A stretch of 64,000 nucleotides of DNA from Polymorphobacter multimanifer (GTDB lineage: Bacteria > Pseudomonadota > Alphaproteobacteria > Sphingomonadales > Sphingomonadaceae): positions 1 through 64,000 of the forward strand of contig NZ_JACIIV010000006.1 of assembly GCF_014205635.1 (NCBI RefSeq). Reading direction: 5' to 3'. The first letter of the stretch is position 1; each line of letters starts with the position of its first letter. A program made the position numbers and the translations under genes. Positions 17,569-26,399 of the stretch are shown here, in pieces. Under the pieces are notes generated by a model. The model saw only the letters and a list, made by a program, of their open reading frames with translations. It ran no database searches and had not been told where the DNA came from.

Positions 17569-18620
17569 GCGGCTTCGGTCGCCTGGCCGCAGGCGGCCCA
17601 GCTGAAGGCGGCGAGGCGCGTGCGGCCGGCGGCGATGAGGGCGGGGCGATTGTGGAGGGCGCGCTCGATGGCGGCGCCGAGGGCGGCTGGATCGGCGGTT
17701 TCGGCATATTCGGCCGCGGCGCCGCAGACTTCGGGGAGCGAGGCGACGCGGTGGACGACGACGGGCGTGCCCGCGGCCATGGCTTCCAGTGGCGGGATGC
17801 CGAAGCCTTCGTAGAGCGAGGGGTACACGAAGGCGGCCGCACCGGCGTAGAGGCTGGCGAGGGTGGCATCGTCGGCGCTGCGCTGCTGGACGCGCGGCGC
17901 AAGGCCGAGGCGGGCGAGGTTGGCGGCTTCGGTTTCGGTGAAGGCGCCGCCGCCGACGGCGATGAGATCGAGATCGGCGAGGGCGGGGGTGGCGGCAAGG
18001 GCTTCGATGAGCCCGGCGAAGTTCTTGTAGCCGGCGCGGGGGCCGACGTGGAGCAGATAGGGGCGCTTGTGGGTGTGCGGGGGCGCTGCGGCGAAGGCGG
18101 TATCGAAGCCGAGCAGGGTGACGCTGGTCTTGCCGCGGGCCTGGGGGAGCATGGCGAGCACATCGGCCTCGGTGCTGGCGGAATTGCAGAGGATGTGATC
18201 GGCAGCTTCGACCGCGGCGGCCTTGGCGGCGGCGGTGGGATCTTTGGCGGGGAAGCTTTGCGGGAATTTCTCGTGGATCATGTCGTGGACGGTGAGCAGC
18301 TTGCGGGCGCCGCGAGGGGCGGCGCTGGGGGCATAATAGGTGGCGTGGACGATATCGGGGCGCGTTGCGGCGATGAGGGCGGGGGCGAGGGCGGCGCTGG
18401 CGGCGCGGGCGAGGCGGCCCTGCCAGCGGCCGGGGGGGAGATGGCGACCGGTGACGAGGCCGGGGGGAAGCTGGGCCAGGTAGCTGTTGATGTGGAGGGG
18501 GGCGATGATCTGGGGCGTGTGGCCGAGTGATGCGAGGGCGGGGGCGAGGCGTGCGATGTAGCGCGAGATGCCGCCATGCGCCTGGGTGGCGAAGATCTGA
18601 TGGTCGAAAGCGATGCGCAT
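17547..18620 (-). CDS. Glycosyltransferase family 4-type (GT-B) protein
   Basis: This 357-residue GT-B glycosyltransferase transfers a sugar from a nucleotide donor, probably to a glycan or lipid at the cytoplasmic face. The N-terminal acceptor half has QAHGGISRYIARLAPAL. The C-terminal donor half has LLHVGPRAGYKNFAGLIEAL and the signature PSLYEGFGIPPLEAMAAGTPVV. ATG at 18620 gives MRIAFDHQIF, the usual start for this group. Its 3' end overlaps the hydrolase gene tail-to-tail by about 20 bases. Confidence 0.9.
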   Translation of the reverse strand: MRIAFDHQIFATQAHGGISRYIARLAPALASLGHTPQIIAPLHINSYLAQLPPGLVTGRHLPPGRWQGRLARAASAALAPALIAATRPDIVHATYYAPSAAPRGARKLLTVHDMIHEKFPQSFPAKDPTAAAKAAAVEAADHILCNSASTEADVLAMLPQARGKTSVTLLGFDTAFAAAPPHTHKRPYLLHVGPRAGYKNFAGLIEALAATPALADLDLIAVGGGAFTETEAANLARLGLAPRVQQRSADDATLASLYAGAAAFVYPSLYEGFGIPPLEAMAAGTPVVVHRVASLPEVCGAAAEYAETADPAALGAAIERALHNRPALIAAGRTRLAAFSWAACGQATEAAYAKALA

Positions 18621-18702
18621 GGGGGTGGTTGCGCCCGAATGGACAGGGTTCGTCAACGCAAAACTGCTGGCGGTGGGAGTGCCTGCGCTCATAAGAGGGC
18701 GC

Positions 18703-19746
18703 ATGGGACGTGATTTGCATCTGGTACGGCAACTGCCGGTGTTCGGGCTGTTGGCGGTGGCGTTGGCCTGGGCAGGGCTGGCAGTGGCACAAAGCTGGCC
18801 GCAGGTGCAGCCGCTCGATGTGCTGCCGCCGGCGGCGGTGGCACTGCTGGCGCTGGCGCTGCTGGCGCAGGGGTTGAGCCGGGGGCGTGGGAATGGGCGC
18901 GGTGCGGCGCTGGCGGAGGTGCGCGGCGAGGCGGAAGCGCTCGAGGCGGTGCTGGCGCGGATTGAGGCGGGGCTGGATGTGGTGGCGGCGCGGACGAACG
19001 CGCTGGCGGCCGAGCTGCATGGGAGAGGCCCGGCGCTGGGGGGCCAGGTGGCAGCACTTGCGCGCCATGCCGAGACCGTGGCGGGTGCCGGCGAGCGGCT
19101 GCAGGCGGCTATCGTGCCGGTGCTGGCGCAGCTGGAGGCTTCGGGGGGGCAGGTGCGGGACATGGAGGCAACGCTGACGGCGCTGGCGGCGCGCAGTGCC
19201 GCGGTGGCCGAGGGCGAGACGCGGCTGCACGACCTGGCGCGAGCGCTGGAGGCGGAGCTGGGGCGGGCGCAGCAAGGGCTGGCGGACATCGAGACGGCGG
19301 CCGAGCGGCTGGCGGGGCCGCTGGGGACGATTCGGGCGGCTGTGGACGCGACCGAGGCGCGCGAGCGGAGCAGCTTGGCGCGCGATGCGAATGCGTTGAT
19401 GACGCGGCTGGGGAGCGACACGGCGGAGCTGGCGGGGCTGCTGGCGCTGCCGGTGCCCGAGGCGGTGTGGCAGGCGTGGCTGCGGGGCGACCGCACGGCG
19501 CTGCCGCGCAGCGTGCGGGCGCTGCTGGGCGAGGCGGACCAGCGGATGCTGGCGCGGCACCTGGCGCATGATCCGGCGTTCCGCACGGCGGCGTTGCGGT
19601 TTCTGGATGGCTTCGAGGCGATGGTGGCGCGGCTGCTGGGGGACCGGGACGGCGAGGCGCTGGCGGCGACGATGCTCAGCGGGGACTTTGGCGCGCTGTA
19701 TGTGCGGCTGGGGGAGGCCGCGGGGCGGTTGCCCGATCAGGCCTGA
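18703..19746 (+). CDS. Membrane-anchored coiled-coil protein of unknown function
   Basis: I do not recognise this 347-residue family. Two hydrophobic segments (GLLAVALAWAGLAVAQ and AVALLALALLAQG) are followed by a long Ala/Glu/Arg-rich helical region resembling a coiled coil, from about residue 70 to 230. A more globular C-terminus follows, with AVWQAWLRGDRTALPRSVRALL. No catalytic motif is seen. ATG 18703 has AGAGGG about 5 bases upstream; the frame is open back to 18613, overlapping the divergent glycosyltransferase start. A structural or division/polarity scaffold is conceivable. Confidence 0.7.
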   Translation: MGRDLHLVRQLPVFGLLAVALAWAGLAVAQSWPQVQPLDVLPPAAVALLALALLAQGLSRGRGNGRGAALAEVRGEAEALEAVLARIEAGLDVVAARTNALAAELHGRGPALGGQVAALARHAETVAGAGERLQAAIVPVLAQLEASGGQVRDMEATLTALAARSAAVAEGETRLHDLARALEAELGRAQQGLADIETAAERLAGPLGTIRAAVDATEARERSSLARDANALMTRLGSDTAELAGLLALPVPEAVWQAWLRGDRTALPRSVRALLGEADQRMLARHLAHDPAFRTAALRFLDGFEAMVARLLGDRDGEALAATMLSGDFGALYVRLGEAAGRLPDQA

Positions 19747-20843
19747 AGGCTGTTCATCGCGATATCGTGGGAGAGGACGACACGATCTTCTGCGTCGAGG
19801 ATCTGGGCGCCGATGGTGCGCTTGTCCCAATCGAGGGTGAGGAGGCCGATGTTGTTGGCTGAAAAGCTGGGGCCGAGGCGGTTGGGGCCGGCTTCCTCGC
19901 GGTGGGGACCGTTATTGCCCATGTTGAAGGATGAGGCGGTGATTTCGGTGAGGGGATAGGGCAGGCCGCGCGCTTCCTGGTAGATGCCGGCGCGGTGGCG
20001 ATCGCCCGAGACGAGGATGACGCCGTTTGCGCGGGTTTTGGCGAGCAGGGCGTAGAAGCGGGCGCGCTCGGCGGGGAAGAGGCGCCAGCATTCATAGCCA
20101 TGGCCATCGGCGATGAGCTGGTATGAGGTGACGATGATGCGGATATCGGCGGGCTGCATGAGCTGGGCTTCGAGCCAGGCCCATTGGGCGGGCCCAAGCA
20201 CGGTGCGCGATGGATCGGGGTTTTCGACCCAGGCTTCGCGGCCGGGGGCGCCGCGTTCGGGGGTTGGGGTCCAATCGTCGCGGAAGCTGCGGGTATCGAG
20301 CAGGATGGTCTGCACGCGCGCACCGGTGGGGCCGGTGATGGCGCTCTCGTAGATGCCGCCGGTGGTGCGACGGGGGCTGGCGGCGGGGACATCCCAGAAA
20401 TCGAAGAACAGCGGGCGCGACTGGTTTTTGTAGGCATAGGTGGCGCCGGCATCGTTGAGGCCGAAATCATGATCGTCCCAGGTGGCGGCGATGGGGACGG
20501 CTTCGCGGAAACGCCGGTAATCGGGGCGGGCGAGGGCGGCGGCATAGGCGGCGACGAGCTCATCGAGATCGGGGGAGCGGGTGTCTCCATAGACATTGTC
20601 CCCCATGAACAGGAACAGCTGGGGGTTGGTGCGCAGAGCGGTGCCGAGCAGGGTGCCGGGGCGGTTCTGGTTGAAGCACGAGCCGAGGCCGATGCGGGTG
20701 AGCAAGGTGTCTGGCGCCAGCGTGGGCGCCTTGGGGATGCTGAGGCGGCCGGCGAGGGTGGGGAAGCTGGGGCCTGACGTGGTGCAGCCGGCGAGGGCGG
20801 TGGTGGCGGCTATGCTGCCGAGGAAGGTGCGTCTGGTCAGCAT
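19737..20843 (-). CDS. PhoD-like alkaline phosphatase/phosphodiesterase
   Basis: This 368-residue protein is an exported metallophosphoesterase of the PhoD type. The N-terminus LTRRTFLGSIAATTALAGC combines a twin-arginine signal with a lipobox-like Cys. Metal-site motifs are GLGSCFNQ, FMGDNVYGD, WDDHDFGLND and SGDRHRAGI, as in PhoD-like enzymes. It probably hydrolyses phosphodiesters or monoesters in the periplasm. The ends of this gene and the coiled-coil gene overlap by 10 bases, tail-to-tail. Confidence 0.88.
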   Translation of the reverse strand: MLTRRTFLGSIAATTALAGCTTSGPSFPTLAGRLSIPKAPTLAPDTLLTRIGLGSCFNQNRPGTLLGTALRTNPQLFLFMGDNVYGDTRSPDLDELVAAYAAALARPDYRRFREAVPIAATWDDHDFGLNDAGATYAYKNQSRPLFFDFWDVPAASPRRTTGGIYESAITGPTGARVQTILLDTRSFRDDWTPTPERGAPGREAWVENPDPSRTVLGPAQWAWLEAQLMQPADIRIIVTSYQLIADGHGYECWRLFPAERARFYALLAKTRANGVILVSGDRHRAGIYQEARGLPYPLTEITASSFNMGNNGPHREEAGPNRLGPSFSANNIGLLTLDWDKRTIGAQILDAEDRVVLSHDIAMNSLQA

Positions 20844-20897
20844 GTGCGGTGCCCCTGTTGGTGGGGCGGTTGAAGCAGGGGTTTGTGACAGGGGTGT

Positions 20898-20919
20898 GAA
20901 TTGTAGGAGGTCGCAATTC
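20898..20919. promoter_or_regulatory. Inverted repeat in the phoD-like/cupin divergent region
   Basis: GAATTG-N10-CAATTC is a 6-bp inverted repeat about 55 bases upstream of the PhoD-like start. It could be an operator for either divergent gene; there is no further evidence. Confidence 0.25.
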
Positions 20920-21024
20920 TGAACGGGGGGGAACCATTTCGCGTGTCGGGCATTCTGCCTGTGCCTGCCCTTGTTGGTGGCAGCGCGCGGCTGTGCATCA
21001 CAGTCATCGAGGGGGAGAGCAATC

Positions 21025-21507
21025 ATGGGCCGGGACGCGCACAGGATCGAAGATATCGGGCCGAAGCCGCAGGCGTTCGACATCGAGCAGGCGACGCAGG
21101 ACAACACCGATTATCGTTCGGTGGCGTGGAGCGGGCGGTATCTGCAGGTGACGCTGATGTCGATTCCGGTCGGCGAGGATATCGGGCTGGAAGCGCATCC
21201 CGAAACCGACCAGTTCCTGCGGCTCGATGCCGGCAAGGGCCGTGTGCAGATGGGCCCGGCCAAGGACGAGCTGACCTTCGACCGGGAAGTGTCCGACGGC
21301 TGGTGTGTGCTGGTGCCGGCGGGCGCCTGGCACAACATCACCAACATCGGGGACACGCCGATGCAGGTCTATGCCATCTACGCCCCCGTGCACCATGCGC
21401 CGGGCAGGGTGCACGAGACGGCCGAGATCGCCGAAGCGGATGAGGATGACGACGAGCCGGCGAGCTGGTCGGTGCAGCCGGCGAAGGTGGCTGACAAGCA
21501 CGGGTGA
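21025..21507 (+). CDS. Cupin domain protein
   Basis: This is a single-domain cupin of 160 residues with no signal peptide. The two cupin motifs are seen in SIPVGEDIGLEAHPETDQFLRLDAGKG and PAGAWHNITNIGDTPMQVYAIY; the His and Glu residues would bind a metal. It ends in a short acidic tail (EADEDDDE). ATG 21025 has GGGGGAGAG upstream. Such stand-alone cupins are widely conserved, but the substrate is unknown. Confidence 0.85.
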   Translation: MGRDAHRIEDIGPKPQAFDIEQATQDNTDYRSVAWSGRYLQVTLMSIPVGEDIGLEAHPETDQFLRLDAGKGRVQMGPAKDELTFDREVSDGWCVLVPAGAWHNITNIGDTPMQVYAIYAPVHHAPGRVHETAEIAEADEDDDEPASWSVQPAKVADKHG

Positions 21508-21885
21508 TCGCGCGGCTTTGTCAGCCGGGTGTCGGCTTTGGGGCTGTCGGGCACCCGTCTGATCCTGTTCAAAGGGTGGGCGCGCTTCATGCTGTTTGTG
21601 CGGCGGCCGGCAAAGGCTGTGGAGCCGAAAGCGTCATAAGGGGGCTTGATTGTATGGCGCGGGTGGGTTGTGGGGGAGTGTTCGGGCAGTGATGGCGTCT
21701 GCCCGGTTGGCAGCGCACCCCTTGCGGACACCGTTCAGCTTTGGACAGATACCCCCGGCACGTTCTAACTCGCAAGGTTCCGACCTGTCACATTTTTAGC
21801 ATCGTAATGCGACAGATCGTGTAAATTTGCGTAGAATGCTACATGCCGAAAGGCGATTCATGTTGGGGGTGAGTTTGTTCGGCCT
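21508..21885. other. Gap upstream of the ATPase/protease island
   Basis: There is no gene. The composition shifts from GC-rich to more balanced around 21730-21780, marking the left edge of the island. The last 100 bases hold an inverted repeat (21785-21815) and a promoter-like pair. Confidence 0.6.
21785..21837 (+). promoter_or_regulatory. Candidate promoter and operator of the ietAS-like pair
   Basis: CTGTCACAT at 21785-21793 and ATGCGACAG at 21807-21815 form an inverted repeat matching at 8 of 9 positions. GCGACA (21809-21814) and TAGAAT (21832-21837) are spaced 17 bases, a plausible -35/-10 pair. The operator overlaps the -35 element, so binding would repress. Confidence 0.45.
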
Positions 21886-22917
21886 ATGACTCGCAGCGAT
21901 TTAGTTGTCTCGCTCGTACGCGCTGGCGCAGCCGGCGATAGAGAAATGCTGCGTGCGACTGCAGAAGCCTTGATGGCGGATGAACGTGCAAAAAATCATC
22001 ACATCGTTGCCGATCGCCTGCAGCGTGCCTTGTCTGCAGTACCAATAACGCCGCCGGCGCTTACAAGTGCGCAGTTGCATGCGACGTCAAATAACGGACG
22101 AGATACGATACTAGAACTCGTCCCCCGGATACGCCTAGACGAATTGATTCTCCCGCTGCCGGTCAGAGAGAGTGGCCGCCAGTTAGTTAGTGAGCATGCG
22201 CGAGCAGATGTGCTGCGGGCTCATGGCTATGAACCTCGTCATCGCATTTTGCTGTCGGGACCACCAGGAAATGGCAAGACATCCTTTGCCGAAGGGGTGG
22301 CGGAAGCCCTAGCGCTGCCATTTTTTGTTGTCCGGTATGATGCGTTGATTGGCAGTTATCTAGGCGAAACCAACGCGCGGCTTCGGCGGCTTTTCGATTA
22401 TGTCAGGACTCAGCCATGCGTGTTGTTTTTCGATGAATTCGATGCGATCGGCAAAGAGCGGGGAGACACTCACGAGACAGGTGAGATCAAGCGTGTCGTG
22501 TCATTCCTTTTGCAGCAACTTGACCAGCTTCCAAGCTACGTTCTCGTCGTTGCGGCGACTAATCACGGGGAGCTACTCGATAGTGCTGTTTGGCGCCGCT
22601 TTCAAATGAGGCTGTCGTTTCCTTCTCCGGATCGGAAAATGATCACGGCATTTTTAGATCAAATTATTGAACGCTGGCCGGAACGTCCTAGATTGCAGCC
22701 GTCGCGAATTGCAGGCAAGCTTGGGTATGTAAGCTATGCCGAAGCACTTGATTTTTGTCAGAACGTGCGTCGGCGGCAAATTTTGGGTTTGGGGGAGTTA
22801 GGCATTGAAGAAGCGTTGCAACTGGAAATTGGCCTGTGGTCTTCTCGCGTAACGCCTGAAGCACTCAATGCCGAGCGATCCCACCAAGCCGCTGCTGAGG
22901 CTCGTTCCTCAAGCTGA
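21886..22917 (+). CDS. ietA: AAA+ ATPase of an IetA/IetS-like ATPase-protease system
   Basis: This 343-residue protein has about 110 helical residues before a single AAA+ module. Walker A is GPPGNGKT (residues 125-132), Walker B is FFDEFDAIG (Asp183-Glu184), sensor 1 is VAATNHGE, and a RRF arginine pair follows. The next gene, a subtilisin-like protease, starts inside its last 50 bases. This ATPase-plus-subtilase pair matches IetA/IetS, described first as a stability and incompatibility module of an Agrobacterium Ti plasmid and later as antiphage. There the ATPase acts as antidote or controller of the protease. Codon use is less GC-rich than its neighbours, suggesting acquisition. Confidence 0.8.
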   Translation: MTRSDLVVSLVRAGAAGDREMLRATAEALMADERAKNHHIVADRLQRALSAVPITPPALTSAQLHATSNNGRDTILELVPRIRLDELILPLPVRESGRQLVSEHARADVLRAHGYEPRHRILLSGPPGNGKTSFAEGVAEALALPFFVVRYDALIGSYLGETNARLRRLFDYVRTQPCVLFFDEFDAIGKERGDTHETGEIKRVVSFLLQQLDQLPSYVLVVAATNHGELLDSAVWRRFQMRLSFPSPDRKMITAFLDQIIERWPERPRLQPSRIAGKLGYVSYAEALDFCQNVRRRQILGLGELGIEEALQLEIGLWSSRVTPEALNAERSHQAAAEARSSS

Positions 22918-25393
22918 CCAACCCCGTCCTACCGGCGTGCAACGAGCGATGCCTCGTCCCGAGCCCTTTGATGTCGCTCGTCAGCGCGGCACTGTGGGGC
23001 CGAAATTTGCGCGCTTAGCGCAAGTCCTCGATCGTGGAGCAAACCCGATCGAGCTTCGCGCCGATCCAACTGCACTGGCACCAGAACGGCTGTTGGTATT
23101 TGAAGTTCGCGGGGCGGTTAGTGCGTTCGCCACTGCCATTCGGCGTGTGCCGGGCTTGGAGCTGGTCGATGAAGAAGAACTGTCTTCTGATGAAGATGAC
23201 AAAGAGCCCGTTGCCTACCTCATGATGCCCGACATTGAGGCGTTGCGGCAGCTTGAGTCGCTTTGGCGGCGCTGGCTGCGAGGGCAGCTTGTTATGGGCG
23301 AAACGCCTTGGCGTGATGTTTTTCAGACGCTTCGTGAACTCCGTACATGGGGGCCACAGGATCGCGTTCAGCCTGCTGACGCGGCGCAACTTGCTGATGA
23401 AATCGAAGGCCGGGGTGAAGACGAGTTTGTCCGGTTAGAAATTGAACTCATTTTTCGTGCCCAGCGCGCTTTTGGTGTCCGCAGCGAAGATGACGTTCGG
23501 ACAGACGTAATTAGGCGCGGTGGCCGAGTCATCTCCTCCGCTCGAATTGACGACATCGCATACCACGCATTGTTGGTTGATCTCACGGTCCGAAGCGTTC
23601 GCGAAATGATAGAACAGAGGGTCGGGGGAATCCTTGGCCTTGAAGCCGTAATGCATATTCGGCCCCAAAGCTCAGCGACTAGCATTGAAACTGCGGACCC
23701 TGAGCCCTCAGCAGAGCTGGTCGCTGGCGCCACAGCATTGGGAGAGCCCATTGCTGCATTGTTAGACGGAGTACCGGTGGCTGCTCACCCACTCGTTAAT
23801 CGGCACGTAGTTCTTGACGACGCGTTCGACCTCGAACGCGGAGCTTTAGTCGCCAACCGTATGCATGGTACGGCTATGGCTTCACTTATCATACACGGAG
23901 ATCGCAATCGTCCAGAAGCTCCGATCCCGCGACGGGTGCACGTTGTTCCTGTCCTTGGCAATCAGGACGCTTTTCCCGAGGATCGGCTTATTGTAGACTT
24001 GATCTACCTCGCAATTGTCCGGATGCGAGCAGGAGACGCGCCGACCGCTCCAAACGTGATTCTGGTTAACTTATCCCTAGGCAATAAGCGGCGGCCCTTT
24101 CATGGCCAGCTCTCGGCTTGGGCAAGGTTGCTTGATCGGCTGGCCTATCAGTTTGGCGTGCTCTTCTTAGTCAGTGCAGGCAATTCTAGCGGCTCGTTCG
24201 GGGTGCCAGGATTCATTAGCCGCGCAGAGCTCGAGGCCGCAAATGGTCGTGCTCGTGCAGTCGCTATTGTGCGAGCCTTGGGAGCGATTGTTGCAGACCG
24301 TCGACTGTTTGCGCCCGCAGAGACTGTTAATGGGATCACTGTTGGTGCGTGCAATGATGATGCAATTGACCCAGCGGCTCGGGTCGCAGCGCGCGTCAAT
24401 GTTGACCCATTCCCTGGTCATAGGCTTGCAAATCCGTCGAGCACCCTAGGACCGGGCTTCGCGCGTTCGGTGAAGCCCGATATTCTTATGCCGGGCAGTC
24501 GTGAGCATGTGATGGTGGTACGCAATCACGATCATATCGATGTCCGGCCGGTCGGACCCTCGCGATTTGCGGGACTCAAAGTCGCTGCGCCACCGGCTGC
24601 AGGCCGAGAAAGTTCCGAAACCTTTACTTGCGGTACAAGCGCAGCCACCGCGCTTGCCACGCGTACGTGTCATCGAATCCACGACGCACTAGAGGCTGCA
24701 TACGGCGAACTCTTCACTAGTCTTGTACAACATCAACGCGCGGTGCTACTTAAGGCCTTGCTCGTCCATCCTGCTACTTGGCCAGCGGAGTCTGCGGCTC
24801 TAATTCGTGAGGTGTTAGGTCCTGCTGATGGGCGTCAGCATGTCCGGCAGAAAGACAACATCCGGCGCTTTTTGGGTTTTGGTTGGGTCGATGCCGATGA
24901 GGCCGTAGCCTGTGCGGAGGACCGTGCAACGTTTTGGGCCACCGGCACTCTTCATGCCAACAGGATTGTCAATGTAACGGTGCCGATACCTCAGGCCATC
25001 TCAGGCCAAGCGCGACTTCACTCCCTCTCTGCAACCTTAGCATGGTTTACCCCGGTAGCTCCGGGACGTAAGCGTTATCGGACGTGTCGGCTGAGGATTT
25101 TGGAGCCAACCGGTCTTGGTGATCTTACAGTCGGAGCTCATAGCGACCAGCCCGATACCAATCAGACTAATCGTGGTACCGTGTTTACACGCTGTTGGCG
25201 CGGCGACCGCGCGCCTATCGTGGGCCCTAATCACAGCATAGTTTTGTCAATCCAGCGAGATCCAGATCAGGGGTCGGCGGTGGACGACCCAATCCCGTTC
25301 GGCCTTGCGGTTACCATCGCAATGCCTGGAGTTGTTGGAATATACGAACAGGTGCGACAACGCCTTCAACCCCAAGTGCGCGCCAGCACATGA
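22868..25393 (+). CDS. ietS: Subtilisin-like S8 serine protease of an IetA/IetS-like system
   Basis: This 841-residue protein has no signal peptide, so it acts in the cytoplasm. Residues 1-290 form an uncharacterised N-terminal region with an acidic patch (DEEELSSDEDDKE). The S8 domain follows with a full catalytic set: Asp300 in LLDGVP, His333 in MHGTAMAS, oxyanion Asn439 in SAGNSSG and Ser591 in CGTSAAT. After about residue 680 comes a beta-rich C-terminal domain. ATG 22868 overlaps the ATPase gene by 50 bases, indicating coupled translation. By analogy with IetS it would be toxic when released from ATPase control, for example on infection or loss of the locus. Confidence 0.82.
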   Translation: MPSDPTKPLLRLVPQADQPRPTGVQRAMPRPEPFDVARQRGTVGPKFARLAQVLDRGANPIELRADPTALAPERLLVFEVRGAVSAFATAIRRVPGLELVDEEELSSDEDDKEPVAYLMMPDIEALRQLESLWRRWLRGQLVMGETPWRDVFQTLRELRTWGPQDRVQPADAAQLADEIEGRGEDEFVRLEIELIFRAQRAFGVRSEDDVRTDVIRRGGRVISSARIDDIAYHALLVDLTVRSVREMIEQRVGGILGLEAVMHIRPQSSATSIETADPEPSAELVAGATALGEPIAALLDGVPVAAHPLVNRHVVLDDAFDLERGALVANRMHGTAMASLIIHGDRNRPEAPIPRRVHVVPVLGNQDAFPEDRLIVDLIYLAIVRMRAGDAPTAPNVILVNLSLGNKRRPFHGQLSAWARLLDRLAYQFGVLFLVSAGNSSGSFGVPGFISRAELEAANGRARAVAIVRALGAIVADRRLFAPAETVNGITVGACNDDAIDPAARVAARVNVDPFPGHRLANPSSTLGPGFARSVKPDILMPGSREHVMVVRNHDHIDVRPVGPSRFAGLKVAAPPAAGRESSETFTCGTSAATALATRTCHRIHDALEAAYGELFTSLVQHQRAVLLKALLVHPATWPAESAALIREVLGPADGRQHVRQKDNIRRFLGFGWVDADEAVACAEDRATFWATGTLHANRIVNVTVPIPQAISGQARLHSLSATLAWFTPVAPGRKRYRTCRLRILEPTGLGDLTVGAHSDQPDTNQTNRGTVFTRCWRGDRAPIVGPNHSIVLSIQRDPDQGSAVDDPIPFGLAVTIAMPGVVGIYEQVRQRLQPQVRAST

Positions 25394-25541
25394 TCGGACT
25401 GCAGGTCCGAAAGTAGGAACGATCGCGAGGTGGCGCACGGTCGCTCATTTCTCGCCGCCAGCGAACCTTATTCCCCCAGCACTGCGACTTACATCACTGC
25501 GAGTATGTTTGACGAGTGGGATCGTTGCTGCAGGCGACCGA

Positions 25542-25576
25542 GGGGTCTGGGGCCTGAGGCCCCAGCCGCCGGAGGC
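25542..25576 (-). repeat. REP-like palindromic element, copy 3
   Basis: GGGGTCTGGGGCCTGAGGCC continues to CCGCCGGAGGC. It lies in the convergent gap between the protease gene and trcR, and may act as a bidirectional terminator. It also marks the return to host-like composition. Confidence 0.8.
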
Positions 25577-25594
25577 TTCTTCTGTCCTAAACCC

Positions 25595-26311
25595 CTACTT
25601 GCGGAACAGCGCTTCGCCGCGTTCCAGCGCCGTCGTCGGCTCGGGGCGGGCTTCTTCGCCGTTGGCGGCGGCTTCGGCGGCGGCGGCGGCGGCGATGCGT
25701 TCGGCCTGGAGTTCGGCGACGAGGGCGGCGCGGTCTTCACCGAGTTTGCCGAGATCGGGGGAGGTGTCGATGCCGGCCTTTTTGGCGGCGGCGGAGACGA
25801 GGGCGTCCATTTCGCGTTGCGAGGTGAGGCCGAGGGTGACGGGATCGCGTGGCTGGAGGTTGGCGTAGTTCCAGTGGCTCTTGTCGCGGATGGCGGCGAT
25901 GGTCGTCTTGGTGGTGCCGATCAGCTTGGAGATCTGGTTGTCGGTGATTTCGGGATGGTTCTTGATGACCCAGAGAATACCGTCCGGCTTGTCCTGCCGC
26001 TTGCTGACGGGGGTGTAGCGCGGGCCGGAGGTGCGGCGCTGCTGCTCGGGCATGCGCGAGAGCTTGATGGCGTAATCGGGGTTGTTCTGGCCCTTGTCGA
26101 TCTCGTCCTGCGTGAGCTCGCCCGAGCGGATGGGATCGCGGCCGGTGAGCTTGGTCTGGGCGGTATCGTCGGCGATGGCCTGGATTTCGAGGATGTGGAG
26201 GCCGCAGAAGGTGGCGATCTGCTCGAAGGCCAGCGCAGTGTTGTCCACCAGCCAGGCGGCGGTGGCGTGGGGCATGAGCGGGGTGACGGGGCGGTTGGGG
26301 GTGATGGCCAT
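25595..26311 (-). CDS. trcR: Cell-cycle transcriptional regulator TrcR (DUF1013)
   Basis: This 238-residue protein is conserved across alphaproteobacteria. It begins with the family stretch PLMPHATAAWLVDNTALAF and carries a helix-turn-helix-like segment around IKNHPEITDNQISKLIGTTKTTIAAIRDK. The C-terminal third is Ala/Glu-rich and helical. Family members are named cell-cycle transcriptional regulator TrcR. It is a core chromosomal gene, so its presence just right of the ATPase/protease island argues that the window is chromosomal. Confidence 0.9.
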   Translation of the reverse strand: MAITPNRPVTPLMPHATAAWLVDNTALAFEQIATFCGLHILEIQAIADDTAQTKLTGRDPIRSGELTQDEIDKGQNNPDYAIKLSRMPEQQRRTSGPRYTPVSKRQDKPDGILWVIKNHPEITDNQISKLIGTTKTTIAAIRDKSHWNYANLQPRDPVTLGLTSQREMDALVSAAAKKAGIDTSPDLGKLGEDRAALVAELQAERIAAAAAAEAAANGEEARPEPTTALERGEALFRK

Positions 26312-26399
26312 GGCGGGGAACCCTATCTTTCCGAAATAAAAACAGCCGCCCCTCGGGGACGGCTTGCAGGCTTGACCCTACGCCGCCGGGGCGCCCAAA

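Noticed and set aside
16624-19830. A 1,068-residue open frame on the reverse strand.
   Set aside because: It is Arg/Pro/His-rich low-complexity sequence running antisense to, or out of frame with, several well-supported genes; a typical artefact of high GC.
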